From positions 12,169,501-12,233,500 of the forward strand of contig NC_056551.1 of the NCBI RefSeq assembly GCF_910596095.1: a stretch of DNA of 64,000 bases, written 5' to 3'. The notes under the pieces are model-generated. The model ran no database searches. It saw only the letters and a program-made list of their open reading frames with translations, and was not told where the DNA came from. Position numbers and translations under genes: made by a program. Shown here piece after piece: positions 33,601-41,030 of the stretch (the first letter of the stretch is position 1; every line of letters starts with the position of its first letter). The DNA is from Thunnus maccoyii (lineage: Eukaryota > Chordata > Actinopteri > Scombriformes > Scombridae).

Positions 33601-36248
33601 ACCCTTTACAGAAGCTACATGTATTGTAGGTAAACAGAAAATGTGTTATTACAAAAAGAGGGTATTTGTATTCACAAATATATGTTTACTTTGCATTTTC
33701 CACATTTCAAAACTCCATCTATCAGCTAATTATAATGCTGTTACTGCCATGCGTTTCTAGGAAAGAAAGCTGAGAGGATTTATTGACCATCACCTGAAGG
33801 AAATCCTTTTTCTAATCTTTCTGTCTGTTGATCAGGTGATCATTATCGCAGCTCTGTGTTTGAGGCATTTTCCTTGTTGTGAAATGAGTAACCAGACTAA
33901 CTCCTCTATGCATTTTGTGTGCGTGCGTGTGTACTAATTGTGAGTGTATCTTATGTGGAGTGGGGTTACTTTACTTCTGATGAGATACTGAAAAATGAGA
34001 TGCATGGCGACTGCCTGCTTGTTCCATGATGTTTCTTTTTTGTCATTACAAGCCTACTGTCTTCATCTTGTTCTCATCTTGCTCTCTCCTGCAGATCATA
34101 AAGACGTGTCAGTGATGATGAGCGAGATGGACGTCAATGCCATCGCTGGGACCTTGAAGCTGTACTTCAGAGAGCTGCCAGAGCCGCTCTTCACTGATGA
34201 GCTCTACCCCAATTTTGCAGGCGGCATCAGTAAGTCGACTCATCACGTAGCTTATTATCAGTCAACCAATCAAGCAAACTAAGTATTAGAGCTGTAGTTT
34301 TTCACAACAGTATCAAGGGTTGCTTCATTTGCAGGAAATATAAATGTAATGAGTTTATAAGTAATGAGCTTATCTTGTCCTTTGCTTCTTGTCCTTTGTG
34401 CAGCCCTGTCTGATAGTGTTGCCAAAGAGAGCTGTATGTTGAATTTACTACTGTCACTGCCAGAACCCAATCTGGTCACATTCCTTTTCCTTTTGGATCA
34501 CCTGAAGAGGTAAGAAAGAGCAACTAAAACCCATGCAGATGCATTTACAGAAAGTGCATTCAATTGCAATAATATAAAAGCATGTTAACATTCCAGATAG
34601 ATTTTAATTTCATTTTTCTGTCCCAATATTATTGAAATTATGATATAAAATTCAAAATGTGCAACTGTGGGAACTACAACTAATGTCACTAATACTATAC
34701 TATACTTATTACTTACTGTGGACTATTAAAACAAAAGCAGTCTGTACTTTAGGATGTTATATGAAACTGCAAAATGTCCTCTGGTTACCATGGGAATTTT
34801 GAATAATAAGAGGCTCAACCATTACATGGGCATCAATACAATGCAGATGCATCTCTTCAGTAGCACTGTATGAGTGTGTAATGGGTGGTCCATAGGTGGT
34901 TATAGTTTTGCCTAGATTATCAAGTGAGGTTTCCACTTTAATTATATAATAAAGCAAATAGGAGATTGGAAAATGTAGAGTCATAAGAGGGAAAGTCTTC
35001 TTCATTTACTGTTTTATATTTCTTGTATTGTTAGTGGAAAAACTTTTGTACAGTTCAATATATAACAATTACTTCCATCATCAACCAATCTGTTGATTTT
35101 TTTTTTTTTTAATGAAACAATGAATTTAACATGACGCACAAGATGGTTTGTTACACAGAAACATCTGAGAAGTCTGTTTGGAAAAAGGCAGGCACTTTCA
35201 AAAAATACTTGGCAGGTGATTGGATGAACCGTCTGTCTATCACCGTCTTACCTTGTGAGGCAGCTGGATTCGCAAGATCACGAGATCACGTGAGGATATT
35301 CATAGGATGGTGATTGGTCCGACACAAGCACATAACTTCAAGTCATGTGCTTGTGTCTGTTATGTGCCTGACAAGATGGATTCTCGCGTGATCTCATGAT
35401 CTCCCGAATCCAGCTGCCTCTCAAGGTAACAATGAATCATTCAATCAATAGAATGTCAGAAAATACTGAAAACGTCAATCACAATTTCCCAGAGCCCACG
35501 ATCACACCTACAGATGCTGATGCTTGTTTTGTCCAATCATCATTTCAAAACCAAAATGGATTCAGTTTAAAATGACAATGAGAAAAGCAGCAAATCCTCA
35601 TGTTGGAGAAAGCTTAAAGTAGCAAATGTTTGCCACTCTTTGTTTAATAAATGACTTAAATGATTAATCACATTGAAGCATGAATAGCAATTATTTTTCC
35701 ATTCTCCAACTAATCGATTCATTATTTTGCCACTAACAAATGACAGAGGTGAAGAAGTTTAAAACAACAGAAATCTTCACATACTCGCACACACAACGTA
35801 CAGGTGCATCATGGCACAATAACATCACCTTGTGTGTGGTCTTGTCCTCTATCCGCATCACTAATGGACTCGTCTGTCTTGCTCTCCCCAGGGTGGCAGA
35901 GAAGGAGAGCATCAACAAGATGTCTCTCCACAACCTGGCGACGGTGTTTGGGCCGACCTTGTTGAGGCCCTCAGAGAAGGACAGCAAGATCCCTGCTAAC
36001 CCCACGCAACCCATCAGCATGGGAGACAGCTGGTCCCTGGAAGTTATGGCTCAGGTCTGTCTGTTCCCTTTGGCCTTTTATCTTTGAATTTTGTGAAGCT
36101 TTTCTGAAAAATACACTCTGCTAAAGGTCTAACATATCCTTTTTCTACTTCCTTGCAGGTCCAGGTGTTGCTGTATTTCCTGCAGCTGGAGACTATCCCT
36201 ACCCCAGACAGTAAACGACAGAGCATCCTCTTCTCCACTGAAGTATAA
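600..36248 (+). CDS. bcr: bcr, RhoGEF/RhoGAP signalling protein (exons 2-23 equivalents; 5' end outside window)
   Basis: BCR is a cytoplasmic regulator of Rho-family GTPases: a DH-PH module acts as exchange factor and a C-terminal RhoGAP domain switches off Rac/Cdc42. Twenty-two exons join in frame to 845 residues, equal to human BCR (1271 aa) minus the roughly 426 residues of its first exon. Predicted domains by alignment to the human layout: DH about residues 72-265, PH 282-440, C2 467-594, RhoGAP 628-822. The RhoGAP part contains GIYRVSG with the arginine finger. The protein ends in FSTEV, a class I PDZ ligand. ABR, the paralogue, is excluded by BCR-specific stretches such as [16 protein letters not shown], by the serine-rich exon-2 segment and by the FSTEV end (ABR ends FSTDV). 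Exon 1, with the coiled coil and serine/threonine kinase-like region, is not in the window. All introns are GT-AG. No frameshift or stop is seen. Confidence 0.97.
2243..2257. promoter_or_regulatory. AP-1 palindrome (candidate intronic enhancer)
   Basis: GTGATGAGTCATCAC is a 15-bp palindrome around one central base and contains the AP-1/TRE core TGAGTCA. A second TGATGAGTCA lies 65 bases upstream (2178-2187), and a CRE-like TGATGTCA lies at 2232-2239. The cluster suggests a bZIP-responsive element, but this is inference from motifs alone. Confidence 0.35.
2602..2652. repeat. (GA)n microsatellite
   Basis: An imperfect purine tract of GAGAGA units about 50 nt long in bcr intron 2, interrupted by GCAAGA and GGGA. 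Confidence 0.9.
6758..6862 (+). CDS. bcr: bcr exon 3 (start of DH domain)
   Basis: The exon is 105 bp, phase 0-0, residues 63-97. Acceptor is tttgcag and donor gtgaga. It encodes [19 protein letters not shown], the first conserved helix of the DH domain (the CR1-like block that contacts the GTPase). A (CA)26 microsatellite begins 6 bases after the exon end. Confidence 0.96.
6869..6920. repeat. (AC)26 microsatellite abutting a splice donor
   Basis: Fifty-two nucleotides of uninterrupted AC repeat begin 6 bases after the end of bcr exon 3 (6862). CA-rich RNA next to a 5' splice site is a known hnRNP L binding context. Confidence 0.95.
7021..7690. repeat. Probable dispersed repeat in bcr intron 3
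   Basis: The intron between exons 3 and 4 holds a segment from about 7280 (AAGACTATGTAAC) to about 7680 that I recognise as resembling a dispersed fish repeat, with no intact coding frame. Boundaries and family are uncertain. The 179-residue reading frame that crosses it merges repeat sequence with exon 4 and is not a gene. Confidence 0.35.
7748..7933 (+). CDS. bcr: bcr exon 4 (DH domain)
   Basis: The exon is 186 bp, phase 0-0, residues 98-159. Acceptor ctctcag, donor gtgagg. It contains [17 protein letters not shown] and [14 protein letters not shown], followed by [17 protein letters not shown], all conserved DH helices. A 25-nt GT tract starts about 54 bases downstream of the donor. Confidence 0.96.
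8919..9286. mobile_element. MITE with about 105-bp terminal inverted repeats
   Basis: The left arm at 8919-9023 recurs as its reverse complement at about 9180-9286 with roughly 93% identity (for example the block reading CAAATCTCATGTGCAGAGCC on the left arm). The spacer is about 155 bp with no ORF. This is the structure of a non-autonomous DNA transposon. No clear target duplication was identified, so the superfamily is not assigned. Confidence 0.8.
9602..9634. repeat. (AC)n microsatellite
   Basis: A pure AC tract of 33 nt in bcr intron 4, followed 70 bases later by a 20-nt A-run (about 9704-9723). Confidence 0.9.
10722..11010. mobile_element. hAT-like non-autonomous element, copy 1
   Basis: The segment carries GATAATCAATTAATCATTTA near its start and ends with TTAATCAAGTTAGTTGCAGCT. 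These match the ATTAATCGATTA-type termini and GTTGCAGCT ends of a very common fish hAT-type MITE. Related copies lie near 35061-35735 and 63694-63943. It has no coding capacity. Confidence 0.6.
11300..11640. repeat. Dispersed fish repeat
   Basis: The section from TACCAATCAGAACAGAGC to AATACAGACCTGGAAATG resembles a dispersed teleost repeat I recognise by pattern. It is non-coding. Family and limits are uncertain without a repeat library. Confidence 0.4.
13422..13435 (+). promoter_or_regulatory. RFX X-box-like motif
   Basis: GTTTCTATGGCAAC contains a perfect ATGGCAAC half-site and a degenerate partner, spaced as in RFX X-boxes. It lies in the GC-richest 200 bp of bcr intron 4 (about 13270-13470), so it could mark an enhancer or internal promoter. 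The evidence is motif only. Confidence 0.3.
14352..14459 (+). CDS. bcr: bcr exon 5 (DH domain)
   Basis: The exon is 108 bp, phase 0-0, residues 160-195, between acceptor ccatcag and donor gtaagt. It encodes [14 protein letters not shown] and [15 protein letters not shown], a DH core helix. It sits after one of the longest introns in the window (6.4 kb). Confidence 0.96.
14460..16788 (+). other. bcr intron 5 (2.3 kb)
   Basis: AT-rich intronic sequence with no coding or obvious repeat structure that I can support. Confidence 0.5.
16789..16849 (+). CDS. bcr: bcr exon 6 (DH domain)
   Basis: The exon is 61 bp, entering in phase 0 and leaving in phase 1. It encodes [20 protein letters not shown] plus the first base of an alanine codon finished by exon 7. 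Acceptor ccaaacag, donor gtcagt. The variable lysine-rich segment is typical of this exon in BCR. Confidence 0.93.
16962..17014 (+). CDS. bcr: bcr exon 7 (DH domain)
   Basis: The exon is 53 bp and encodes [17 protein letters not shown], a highly conserved DH segment. Acceptor tctatag, donor gtaagt. The intron before it is only 112 bp, one of the smallest in the gene. Confidence 0.95.
17015..17789 (+). other. bcr intron 7 (0.8 kb)
   Basis: An intron of 775 bp with a short run of TTTCA units at about 17168-17200. Nothing else stands out. Confidence 0.5.
17790..17930 (+). CDS. bcr: bcr exon 8 (end of DH domain)
   Basis: The exon is 141 bp, phase 0-0, residues 234-280. It encodes [17 protein letters not shown], then [20 protein letters not shown]. 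Acceptor ctctag, donor gtaagt. The last residues (VKKGE) lead into the PH domain encoded by the next exon. Confidence 0.96.
19697..20090. mobile_element. Non-autonomous inverted-repeat element (MITE-like)
   Basis: The left end AAAGATCCACTCAATACATG is imperfectly complementary to the right end around 20063-20090 (AAGTGGAGGGGGACTTTT). The interior shows a segment typical of a dispersed fish repeat (CCCTCTAGTGTCAAACTCTG, near 19985). Non-coding; boundaries approximate. Confidence 0.5.
21227..21419. mobile_element. Foldback MITE (hAT type)
   Basis: The ends are a perfect 14-bp inverted pair, CAATCCTGGTCCTG at 21227-21240 and its complement at 21406-21419. Complementarity continues inwards over almost the whole 193 bp (for example CCCTGCATGTTTTAGATGTT against its complement at about 21373-21394). 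This is a very common teleost foldback element. It would form a long hairpin in bcr pre-mRNA. Confidence 0.85.
22350..22372. repeat. (AT)n microsatellite
   Basis: A pure AT alternating tract of about 23 nt in bcr intron 8. Confidence 0.9.
24700..24821 (+). CDS. bcr: bcr exon 9 (start of PH domain)
   Basis: The exon is 122 bp, entering in phase 0 and ending with two bases of a glycine codon. It encodes [19 protein letters not shown] and [17 protein letters not shown], the first PH strands with the characteristic FLFxDLLL motif. Acceptor ctccacag, donor gtaaga. It follows the 6.8-kb intron, the longest complete intron in the window. Confidence 0.96.
25079..25244 (+). CDS. bcr: bcr exon 10 (PH domain)
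   Basis: The exon is 166 bp and completes the split glycine codon. It encodes [17 protein letters not shown], a diverged acidic loop, then [20 protein letters not shown]. Acceptor ctctgtag, donor gtagtg. The loop [12 protein letters not shown] differs from mammals, as expected for this variable PH insert. Confidence 0.95.
25383..25502 (+). CDS. bcr: bcr exon 11 (PH domain)
   Basis: The exon is 120 bp, phase 0-0, residues 377-416. It encodes [19 protein letters not shown] and [18 protein letters not shown], a charged helical insert and the following strand. Acceptor atttcag, donor gtgatg. The intron before it is only 138 bp. Confidence 0.95.
25899..25974 (+). CDS. bcr: bcr exon 12 (PH C-terminal helix)
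   Basis: The exon is 76 bp, leaving in phase 1. It encodes [15 protein letters not shown] and the C-terminal PH helix with its tryptophan. Acceptor gtttcag, donor gtaagt. By human numbering this is the first exon of the major breakpoint cluster region. Confidence 0.95.
26194..26298 (+). CDS. bcr: bcr exon 13 (PH-C2 linker)
   Basis: The exon is 105 bp and completes a cysteine codon. It encodes [20 protein letters not shown] and ends in SINKE. Acceptor cccattag, donor gtaaga. It is equivalent to human exon b2/e13, the last BCR exon in e13a2 fusions. Confidence 0.95.
26756..26830 (+). CDS. bcr: bcr exon 14 (start of C2 domain)
   Basis: The exon is 75 bp, exactly the length that separates e13a2 from e14a2 transcripts in human. 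It encodes [20 protein letters not shown], the first C2 strand. Acceptor tttccag, donor gtgagt. It starts and ends in phase 1, so skipping it would keep the frame. Confidence 0.95.
27272..27369 (+). CDS. bcr: bcr exon 15 (C2 domain)
   Basis: The exon is 98 bp and encodes [19 protein letters not shown] followed by a strand ending TEPKWNE. Acceptor ctgtcag, donor gtagga. It is a calcium-type C2 fold segment, conserved with BCR and ABR. Confidence 0.95.
28217..28348 (+). CDS. bcr: bcr exon 16 (C2 domain)
   Basis: The exon is 132 bp, phase 0-0, residues 535-578. It encodes [19 protein letters not shown], then a lysine-rich loop and [15 protein letters not shown]. Acceptor cctcag, donor gtatga. 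It is the 3'-most exon of the human major breakpoint cluster equivalent. Confidence 0.96.
28349..31280 (+). other. bcr intron 16 (2.9 kb)
   Basis: Intronic sequence with GT tracts at 29047-29069 and about 30535-30631 and several GTGTGT-rich patches from 30425. No exon-like segment was found. Long reading frames here only spell Cys-Val repeats from the microsatellite. Confidence 0.6.
30535..30631. repeat. (GT)n microsatellite, long
   Basis: About 97 nt of GT repeat. The first part contains GTAT interruptions and is followed by an uninterrupted run of some 70 nt. It is likely polymorphic and could adopt Z-DNA. Confidence 0.95.
31281..31340 (+). CDS. bcr: bcr exon 17 (end of C2 domain)
   Basis: The exon is 60 bp, phase 0-0, 20 residues. 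It encodes [18 protein letters not shown], the last C2 strand. Acceptor cactcag, donor gtgagt. Its phase would allow in-frame skipping. Confidence 0.95.
31651..31760 (+). CDS. bcr: bcr exon 18 (C2-RhoGAP linker)
   Basis: The exon is 110 bp and ends with two bases of a lysine codon. It encodes [18 protein letters not shown], then [14 protein letters not shown], which leads into the GAP domain. Acceptor gtgtcag, donor gtgagt. Confidence 0.95.
31761..33053 (+). other. bcr intron 18 (1.3 kb)
   Basis: AT-rich intron. A stretch around 31930-32060 resembles decayed repeat sequence, but I cannot name a family. No coding signal. Confidence 0.45.
33054..33193 (+). CDS. bcr: bcr exon 19 (RhoGAP domain, arginine finger)
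   Basis: The exon is 140 bp. It encodes [13 protein letters not shown], then [19 protein letters not shown]. The arginine of GIYRVSG is the catalytic arginine finger of Rho GTPase-activating domains. Acceptor cgcccag, donor gtgagt. The following intron (33194-34094) is the position of the human e19a2 (micro-bcr) breakpoint. Confidence 0.96.
33194..34094 (+). other. bcr intron 19 (0.9 kb)
   Basis: AT-rich intron with no identifiable repeat. It is positionally equivalent to the human intron that hosts e19a2 breakpoints. Confidence 0.5.
34095..34229 (+). CDS. bcr: bcr exon 20 (RhoGAP domain)
   Basis: The exon is 135 bp. It encodes [17 protein letters not shown] followed by [29 protein letters not shown] is the signature block 2 of RhoGAP domains and includes the lysine that supports the arginine finger. 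Acceptor cctgcag, donor gtaagt. Confidence 0.96.
34404..34509 (+). CDS. bcr: bcr exon 21 (RhoGAP domain)
   Basis: The exon is 106 bp. It encodes [20 protein letters not shown] followed by [10 protein letters not shown], a conserved GAP helix pair. Acceptor gtgcag, donor gtaaga. The next intron (34510-35891) contains a nested transposon insertion. Confidence 0.95.
35061..35735. mobile_element. hAT-like non-autonomous element, copy 2, interrupted by a second element
   Basis: The left part (about 35061-35125) and right part (35438 to about 35735) together match the same family as the copy at 10722. They include the interior motif AATGTCAGAAAATACTGAAAA followed by CAATTTCCCAGAGCCCA, and the near-terminal CTAATCGATTC. 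The two parts are separated by a 304-bp insertion flanked by a direct repeat. All lies in bcr intron 21. Confidence 0.6.
35126..35429. mobile_element. MITE inserted in an older hAT-like element, flanked by a direct repeat
   Basis: AACAATGAAT occurs directly on both sides (35116-35125 and 35428-35437), consistent with an 8-bp CAATGAAT target duplication. Inside, an inverted repeat of about 50 bp is present: CTTACCTTGTGAGGCAGCTG at about 35248 and its complement near 35425, plus an inner palindrome GACACAAGCACAT / ATGTGCTTGTGTC at about 35320-35358. The left 120 bp has no matching right arm, so the element may be partly deleted. Confidence 0.7.
35892..36054 (+). CDS. bcr: bcr exon 22 (RhoGAP domain)
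   Basis: The exon is 163 bp. It encodes [19 protein letters not shown] and [29 protein letters not shown], with its asparagine, is the third RhoGAP signature block. The [14 protein letters not shown] segment is BCR-like rather than ABR-like. Acceptor ccccag, donor gtctgt. Confidence 0.96.
36159..36248 (+). CDS. bcr: bcr exon 23 (C-terminus and stop)
   Basis: The coding part is 90 bp: [20 protein letters not shown], then a tail ending FSTEV and TAA at 36246-36248. STEV is a PDZ-binding tail. Acceptor ccttgcag. The intron before it is only 104 bp. The 3' UTR continues downstream without a break. Confidence 0.96.
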   Translation, partial: VQVLLYFLQLETIPTPDSKRQSILFSTEV

Positions 36249-37386
36249 AGTGAACATTTGGCTCTGCCTACTTGAGACTTTGACTATGAAGGAGTGAAAA
36301 AGAGAAGGACCTTGGCTCAAAGTGAGCCTGTAATAGTATGTTTTTGAATTGACTGACCAGATTCCTCTTGAAGCTGTGGAAGGGATTGTCTCTGGCAATG
36401 ACCGTCGCCCTTCAAACACAAGAGGGCGCCATTGGGCCTCTACAGCTCAGAGGATGCTAGTCCTCTGCATTCATATCTCTCACTACTGTGCATCACACCT
36501 GATATTTAGTATAATTCCTGTTACCTTCAGTGATACTGTGGGTAAGTCTGCCATCTACATTTCTTCACTTTTATCTTTGTTGGTCTTAACATTGAACCTT
36601 TACAGCTTGAAGACAATTGTGGTTCATAAATCAAGAATTGTTAAAATCAAGTTCATAAAAATTCTTGATTCTTGGAATTAGTTCGCAAAACAAATCAGAG
36701 TTTCCACGTACATTTGTGTTTGGGCATTGTTCTCTATCTGTGTTTATTTTGGACAATCATCAAGCCAACTCAAAATATGTTTATCCATCTCAAACATTGC
36801 TTCATATCCTGTTGAGGAAAACATGTCTTACATAATTGTGGCGCATCGTTTGTAAGAAGACAAGAGGAGGCATTTGTGCTGTCTGTGGGAGTTAAAAATG
36901 AATATCAACAGCTGCCACGAGATTAGCTTTTTTCTCTGTATCATGAAGGCCACAGGAAGCCGACACCTGTACGTTAAAGTGTTTACAACGTAAACAAACC
37001 CCCCCGTTGGAGTCCGAGACAAACGGCTTGAAGAAGGACTGTAAGAAGAAAAAAAACTTTAAAAAGGAACCCGATGATTAGTAACACACTGCAATTTGAC
37101 TGCCTGCGTTTTTTCTGACCATAAAAGCAAATTTCCTCAATTTGTCTTGTTTGTTGTCTCAAGGTAGTCTTCAGCTTAAATATCCAGGAAGCAATATATT
37201 TTCTAACATAGGAATTGTCTGTGTTCATACCTTTGCTGATGAAATGTCCTTCTTATTGTAACATAGGACATCTTGCCAAATTAATATGTCGTTTGTTTGT
37301 TTCTAGGAAAAAAGGAAGCCGTTGTATTTACAGATACAGTATGTACATAATCTTAAAGTTGTATTTTTTTTTGGTTCTTTTTGTTT

Positions 37387-37488
37387 GAACTGATAGAGGA
37401 GATTTCCGCACACTTAGATCTATGCAGTGTTTCACTTTGAACAAACACTGCATAGATCGAAGTGTGCGGAAATCTCCTCTGTCAGTTT
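37387..37488 (+). repeat. 46-bp-stem hairpin in the bcr 3' UTR
   Basis: Arms 37387-37432 and 37443-37488 pair over 46 positions: 43 Watson-Crick, two G-U wobbles (37387/37488 and 37394/37481) and one A-G mismatch (37416/37459). The loop is 10 nt (37433-37442). The core of arm 1 includes GAGATTTCCGCACACTTAGA. Low loop size and near-perfect pairing suggest a recent inverted duplication, a tiny foldback element or a precursor-miRNA-like RNA. Confidence 0.9.
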
Positions 37489-40400
37489 GGACTCATTGAT
37501 GCTTCCAGCACCTTAGCAAAGATTTAGCCAGGTGGAGCGGTGGTCATCCTGCATTGTTCTTTTTGTCTAACAGTATAATCATTGTTGCTATTATTGTAAT
37601 TTATTTTGGGGGTCCTGGGGGAGAAATCAGTTTTGGTTTTTCTGTGTATTTCTTGGGTTTGATTAAGAAAGTGGTAGATGTTAGCCTTGACTTCAAGTCT
37701 TGCGGTAAATAAGCAGGATTTAGCCTTGTTCTTATTGAAACTACTCAGCTGTTCTGTCCAGCCTATCAACATATTGGTTTAGATATTATGAAGGTGACAC
37801 ACACATTGTAGTTACAGACTGTATGCTGCTGTGGAAAAAAAAAGGCACAAGCTCTTTAACTGCTGGGTGTTCCTCAGCAGTCCGTCTCACATCCAGAGAC
37901 CATCGCCTGTCTAGTGTAGACATTATGCAATGTCATAATACAGCACACACACATACACATACATACATATGATATTGTTGTTTTTGTACCATTGAATCTG
38001 TGGCTGCAGAAGTGCACTCATGCAATGTTAGAACTACTGTATTACAATTCAAGTGACCTGAGCACTCAGCATTTATGTCCATTGAAGAGAATATCTGTTG
38101 GTGTAAATGAAGGAATATTATTTTATTTCTTCTTCTTCTGTCTGTTTTTCTTTCTCTCATGCATATGGCAACATGTCCTCCATCCTCCAATGTTCTCCGT
38201 CCTTTTAAGCCTCCAGTTAAGTCTCTTAAAGCTCATAAGATATTTTGTCAATACTAAAATGACATATCTCTGCGTCCTTGATTTAACATGCAGGCATGTT
38301 TTCTTGTTGTTGTTGCTGTCTTGTCCGCAAATATGTGGGATGTTGGTTTGAGGATCTGGTTTACATTATTACAGTTTGTCCTTTTCTTGCCCGTTTAAGG
38401 ATAAATATCATGGCTGGTTTGTAAGAAGCTGGTTTACTAGCTCTGCAGTTAAATGCATGTCTGTGCCAGGCCTTCTATATAGTATATCATAGGCATAAAA
38501 CTATAACCAATCGATCAGTTTAATGGATCTGATAAGGGCTTGTGTGTGGTTGTGTCTACATTTAATAACATAGAAAGGCAGATATGAGTAAAAGATATGA
38601 ATAACAATGTTTGGTTTTTTTCGAAACATAAACATCTTTAGACTTTTGAAATGTTCTTAAGCAAGTGAAGTGTTTTCTTTTGGATACATATCTCTAAATA
38701 TTAAGAAATGTATACTCACTTTGCGCATTATTCAGTGCTATAGGGTCATCATCTATCTCCTTTCAACATCACTTAAAAGTGAACAAAAAGGAAATCAAAA
38801 TTTGATGTTTAAATGACAACTTAGTCTGTAGATTTTAGATAAAAAAAAACATTATTGTATCAACCCCATACACAATACTGTCAAGATACTATTCAGAAAG
38901 ACCTTCAGTCCCATCACAGTGTTTTTTTCACTGCCATTGTTTACGTCCACTAATTTTGGCCTACTGTAGCATGCGCACATTCTTTCAACATCTATATTTC
39001 AGTGAAAAGTGAACGCACGGAATCCACCATTCTTTCGTTCATTCATTCGTCCGTCACCTTTATAACAAGTCCCGATTGCCTACACTCTTCTACCCTATCG
39101 TGCCTCGACACTTTTGCTTTTGTTTGGCGCCTGCGGTACTCGAAACGTCAGCGAGGTGATGACGCTGACGCTGAGTGGAAACGTTCAGTCTCCCGTTGCC
39201 TTTGCTGAGGACAGCCACACAGCTTTCATTTCTTATAGACTAAGACAGGACCTTAAACTTAAGCATGGTCTTAGCTCATACTGTAATGCCCATCCTACTT
39301 GCCACCTTCATCTGACTGTGATGCTGTAAATCAAACTGTGTAAAGGACAGAATTTCTTTCCCATGTCCTTATTTTAGCTCTTAAAACTTTAGCTCCTTGT
39401 ATGCCTTTTGTTTTTATTTATTTATGCTTTGTTCCAGTTTGGTAAAGGAAAGTGTACTGGATCTATTTATTTATGATATAATATCATCTAAGGCTAAATT
39501 AATGTTGGAAAAATGGTCTTATATGGTGTACTTTCTTTGGGAAAATGTTATGTCGCAGTCTGTTTGTCAGCTTAAGTTATGGAACATCCTGCTTAAGTTA
39601 CAAGTGTTTCTCTTCTATTTTGTCCCAGAATCATGACCTCTGTGTAAACATCTTTGTACCCCAAACTCCTGCACTGTCAGCTCATCTCTGTAGTTATTTG
39701 TGTCGTACAACAGACTGGCCACTGTGATTGTTCAGCTATCTGACTTAGATAACTGAATAGCAGGCGCAGGTTCTTGTCAGTTTAAAAGGTAGATTCTGTG
39801 AGTTAACATAACTCAAACGTCTCTTTTTTTTCCATAAAGTTGTATAATATGTATTATACTAGAGAGTACATAATTTGGTTTCCATTTTATTTATTGTGGC
39901 GTCCGCTGACATATGATGCGTTAGGGATTGATCGAGCCGGTACACCTCTAGTCTCTTTGAAAAGACAAGCTGTCAGTATGTGGTAGAGGAGAAAAGAGTC
40001 TTATTACTCTAAAAATCTGCATTGTTTTGGTCTGTTGATTGTCGGTGTAACTGCATGTACCCTCCACAATACAGTTCCTTCCATATTCTCAGCCTTTAAG
40101 TTAGGGTTAATTTTCTGTGGAACAGGCTGAAGATGTGGAACATATTGCTCTATATGAAAGTTGCAAATTTCTTCCATTTATTGCAAATGAGCCTGGTTAA
40201 TTATCACAACATTTCCATATTATAGTTGGAACTTTTTTTTCCCTCTGCTGCGACTACTCTGACATCACGCTGACGTTGAATTACGCAACTTTAACCTTTG
40301 GGGTCAAAAAATAGCAGATTTGTTTCATTCGACATGTAACGTGAAGCTGAGGATGAGACTTGCCGACCAACCACAAACACTTTCTCTTTTTATCTTTCTC

Positions 40401-40530
40401 AATTTTTTGACTCTTGTTCCTGTTCAATATTCAATGTTCTGCTTGTAGAACTGTAAAAAGGAATACTGTATTCTGAAGGCAAACATGTTTGGAAGGCATT
40501 TGCAGCCTATGTTTGTACACAAAAATGTTA

Positions 40531-40536
40531 AATAAA
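40531..40536 (+). terminator. bcr: Polyadenylation signal AATAAA (bcr)
   Basis: A canonical AATAAA lies after a T-rich region and is followed within about 30 bases by a T/G-rich stretch (TATGTTTGATCATTTCTTTT). It is the last strong signal before the antisense LINE, so it is taken as the bcr 3' end. Confidence 0.5.
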
Positions 40537-41030
40537 ATCTCCTGTATCTACATAAAATGATATGTTTGATCATTTCTTTTGATTACAGAGTAGGTTGTAG
40601 GTTTTGAGGCAAAAAGTCTTGGAATATTTTATTTTAGGATTTTCAAATATGCAAAAAACAGTACAACTTATACCCACTAAAAGCTCAATAACTCAATTAT
40701 ACAATACACAGGTAACTGAAAAGAAGGAAGTGAGGGGAAAAAAACCCACACAATTCCAATACTATGACATACTTGTCACTGAGATACCACAACCACTGTA
40801 CCTGGACATTAGCATTGGCCTACGCTGGAACCAGTTCAAAGGTTACATCAACAGCTGCCATTCAGTTAGTAATTTTTAGTCATTTCATTTTGCAATAGAG
40901 AGGGGGGAATCCAACTTCCAAGTTAATGCAATACAGTGGAAACAATAAGAGCTATGACAATGGATTTTCTGGAAGTCTGACTTAGTTTCAAGTCTGTTAT
41001 GTTTCCTAGGAGACCTATCCATAATTTTAG

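Larger units (their letters stand above)
36249..40555 (+). other. bcr: bcr 3' UTR (probable)
   Basis: About 4.3 kb of AT-rich, non-coding sequence lies between the bcr stop and a good polyadenylation signal. It carries no transposon ORF and no splice-like exon. It includes a perfect-looking hairpin (37387-37488) and T-rich and ATTTA-type stretches. The 3' limit is inferred from the AATAAA at 40531. Shorter isoforms are possible. Confidence 0.55.

Noticed and set aside
6758..36248. abr instead of bcr
   Set aside because: Exon sequences ([16 protein letters not shown], the PANPTQPIS linker, the FSTEV end) and synteny with adora2a and snrpd3 fit bcr.
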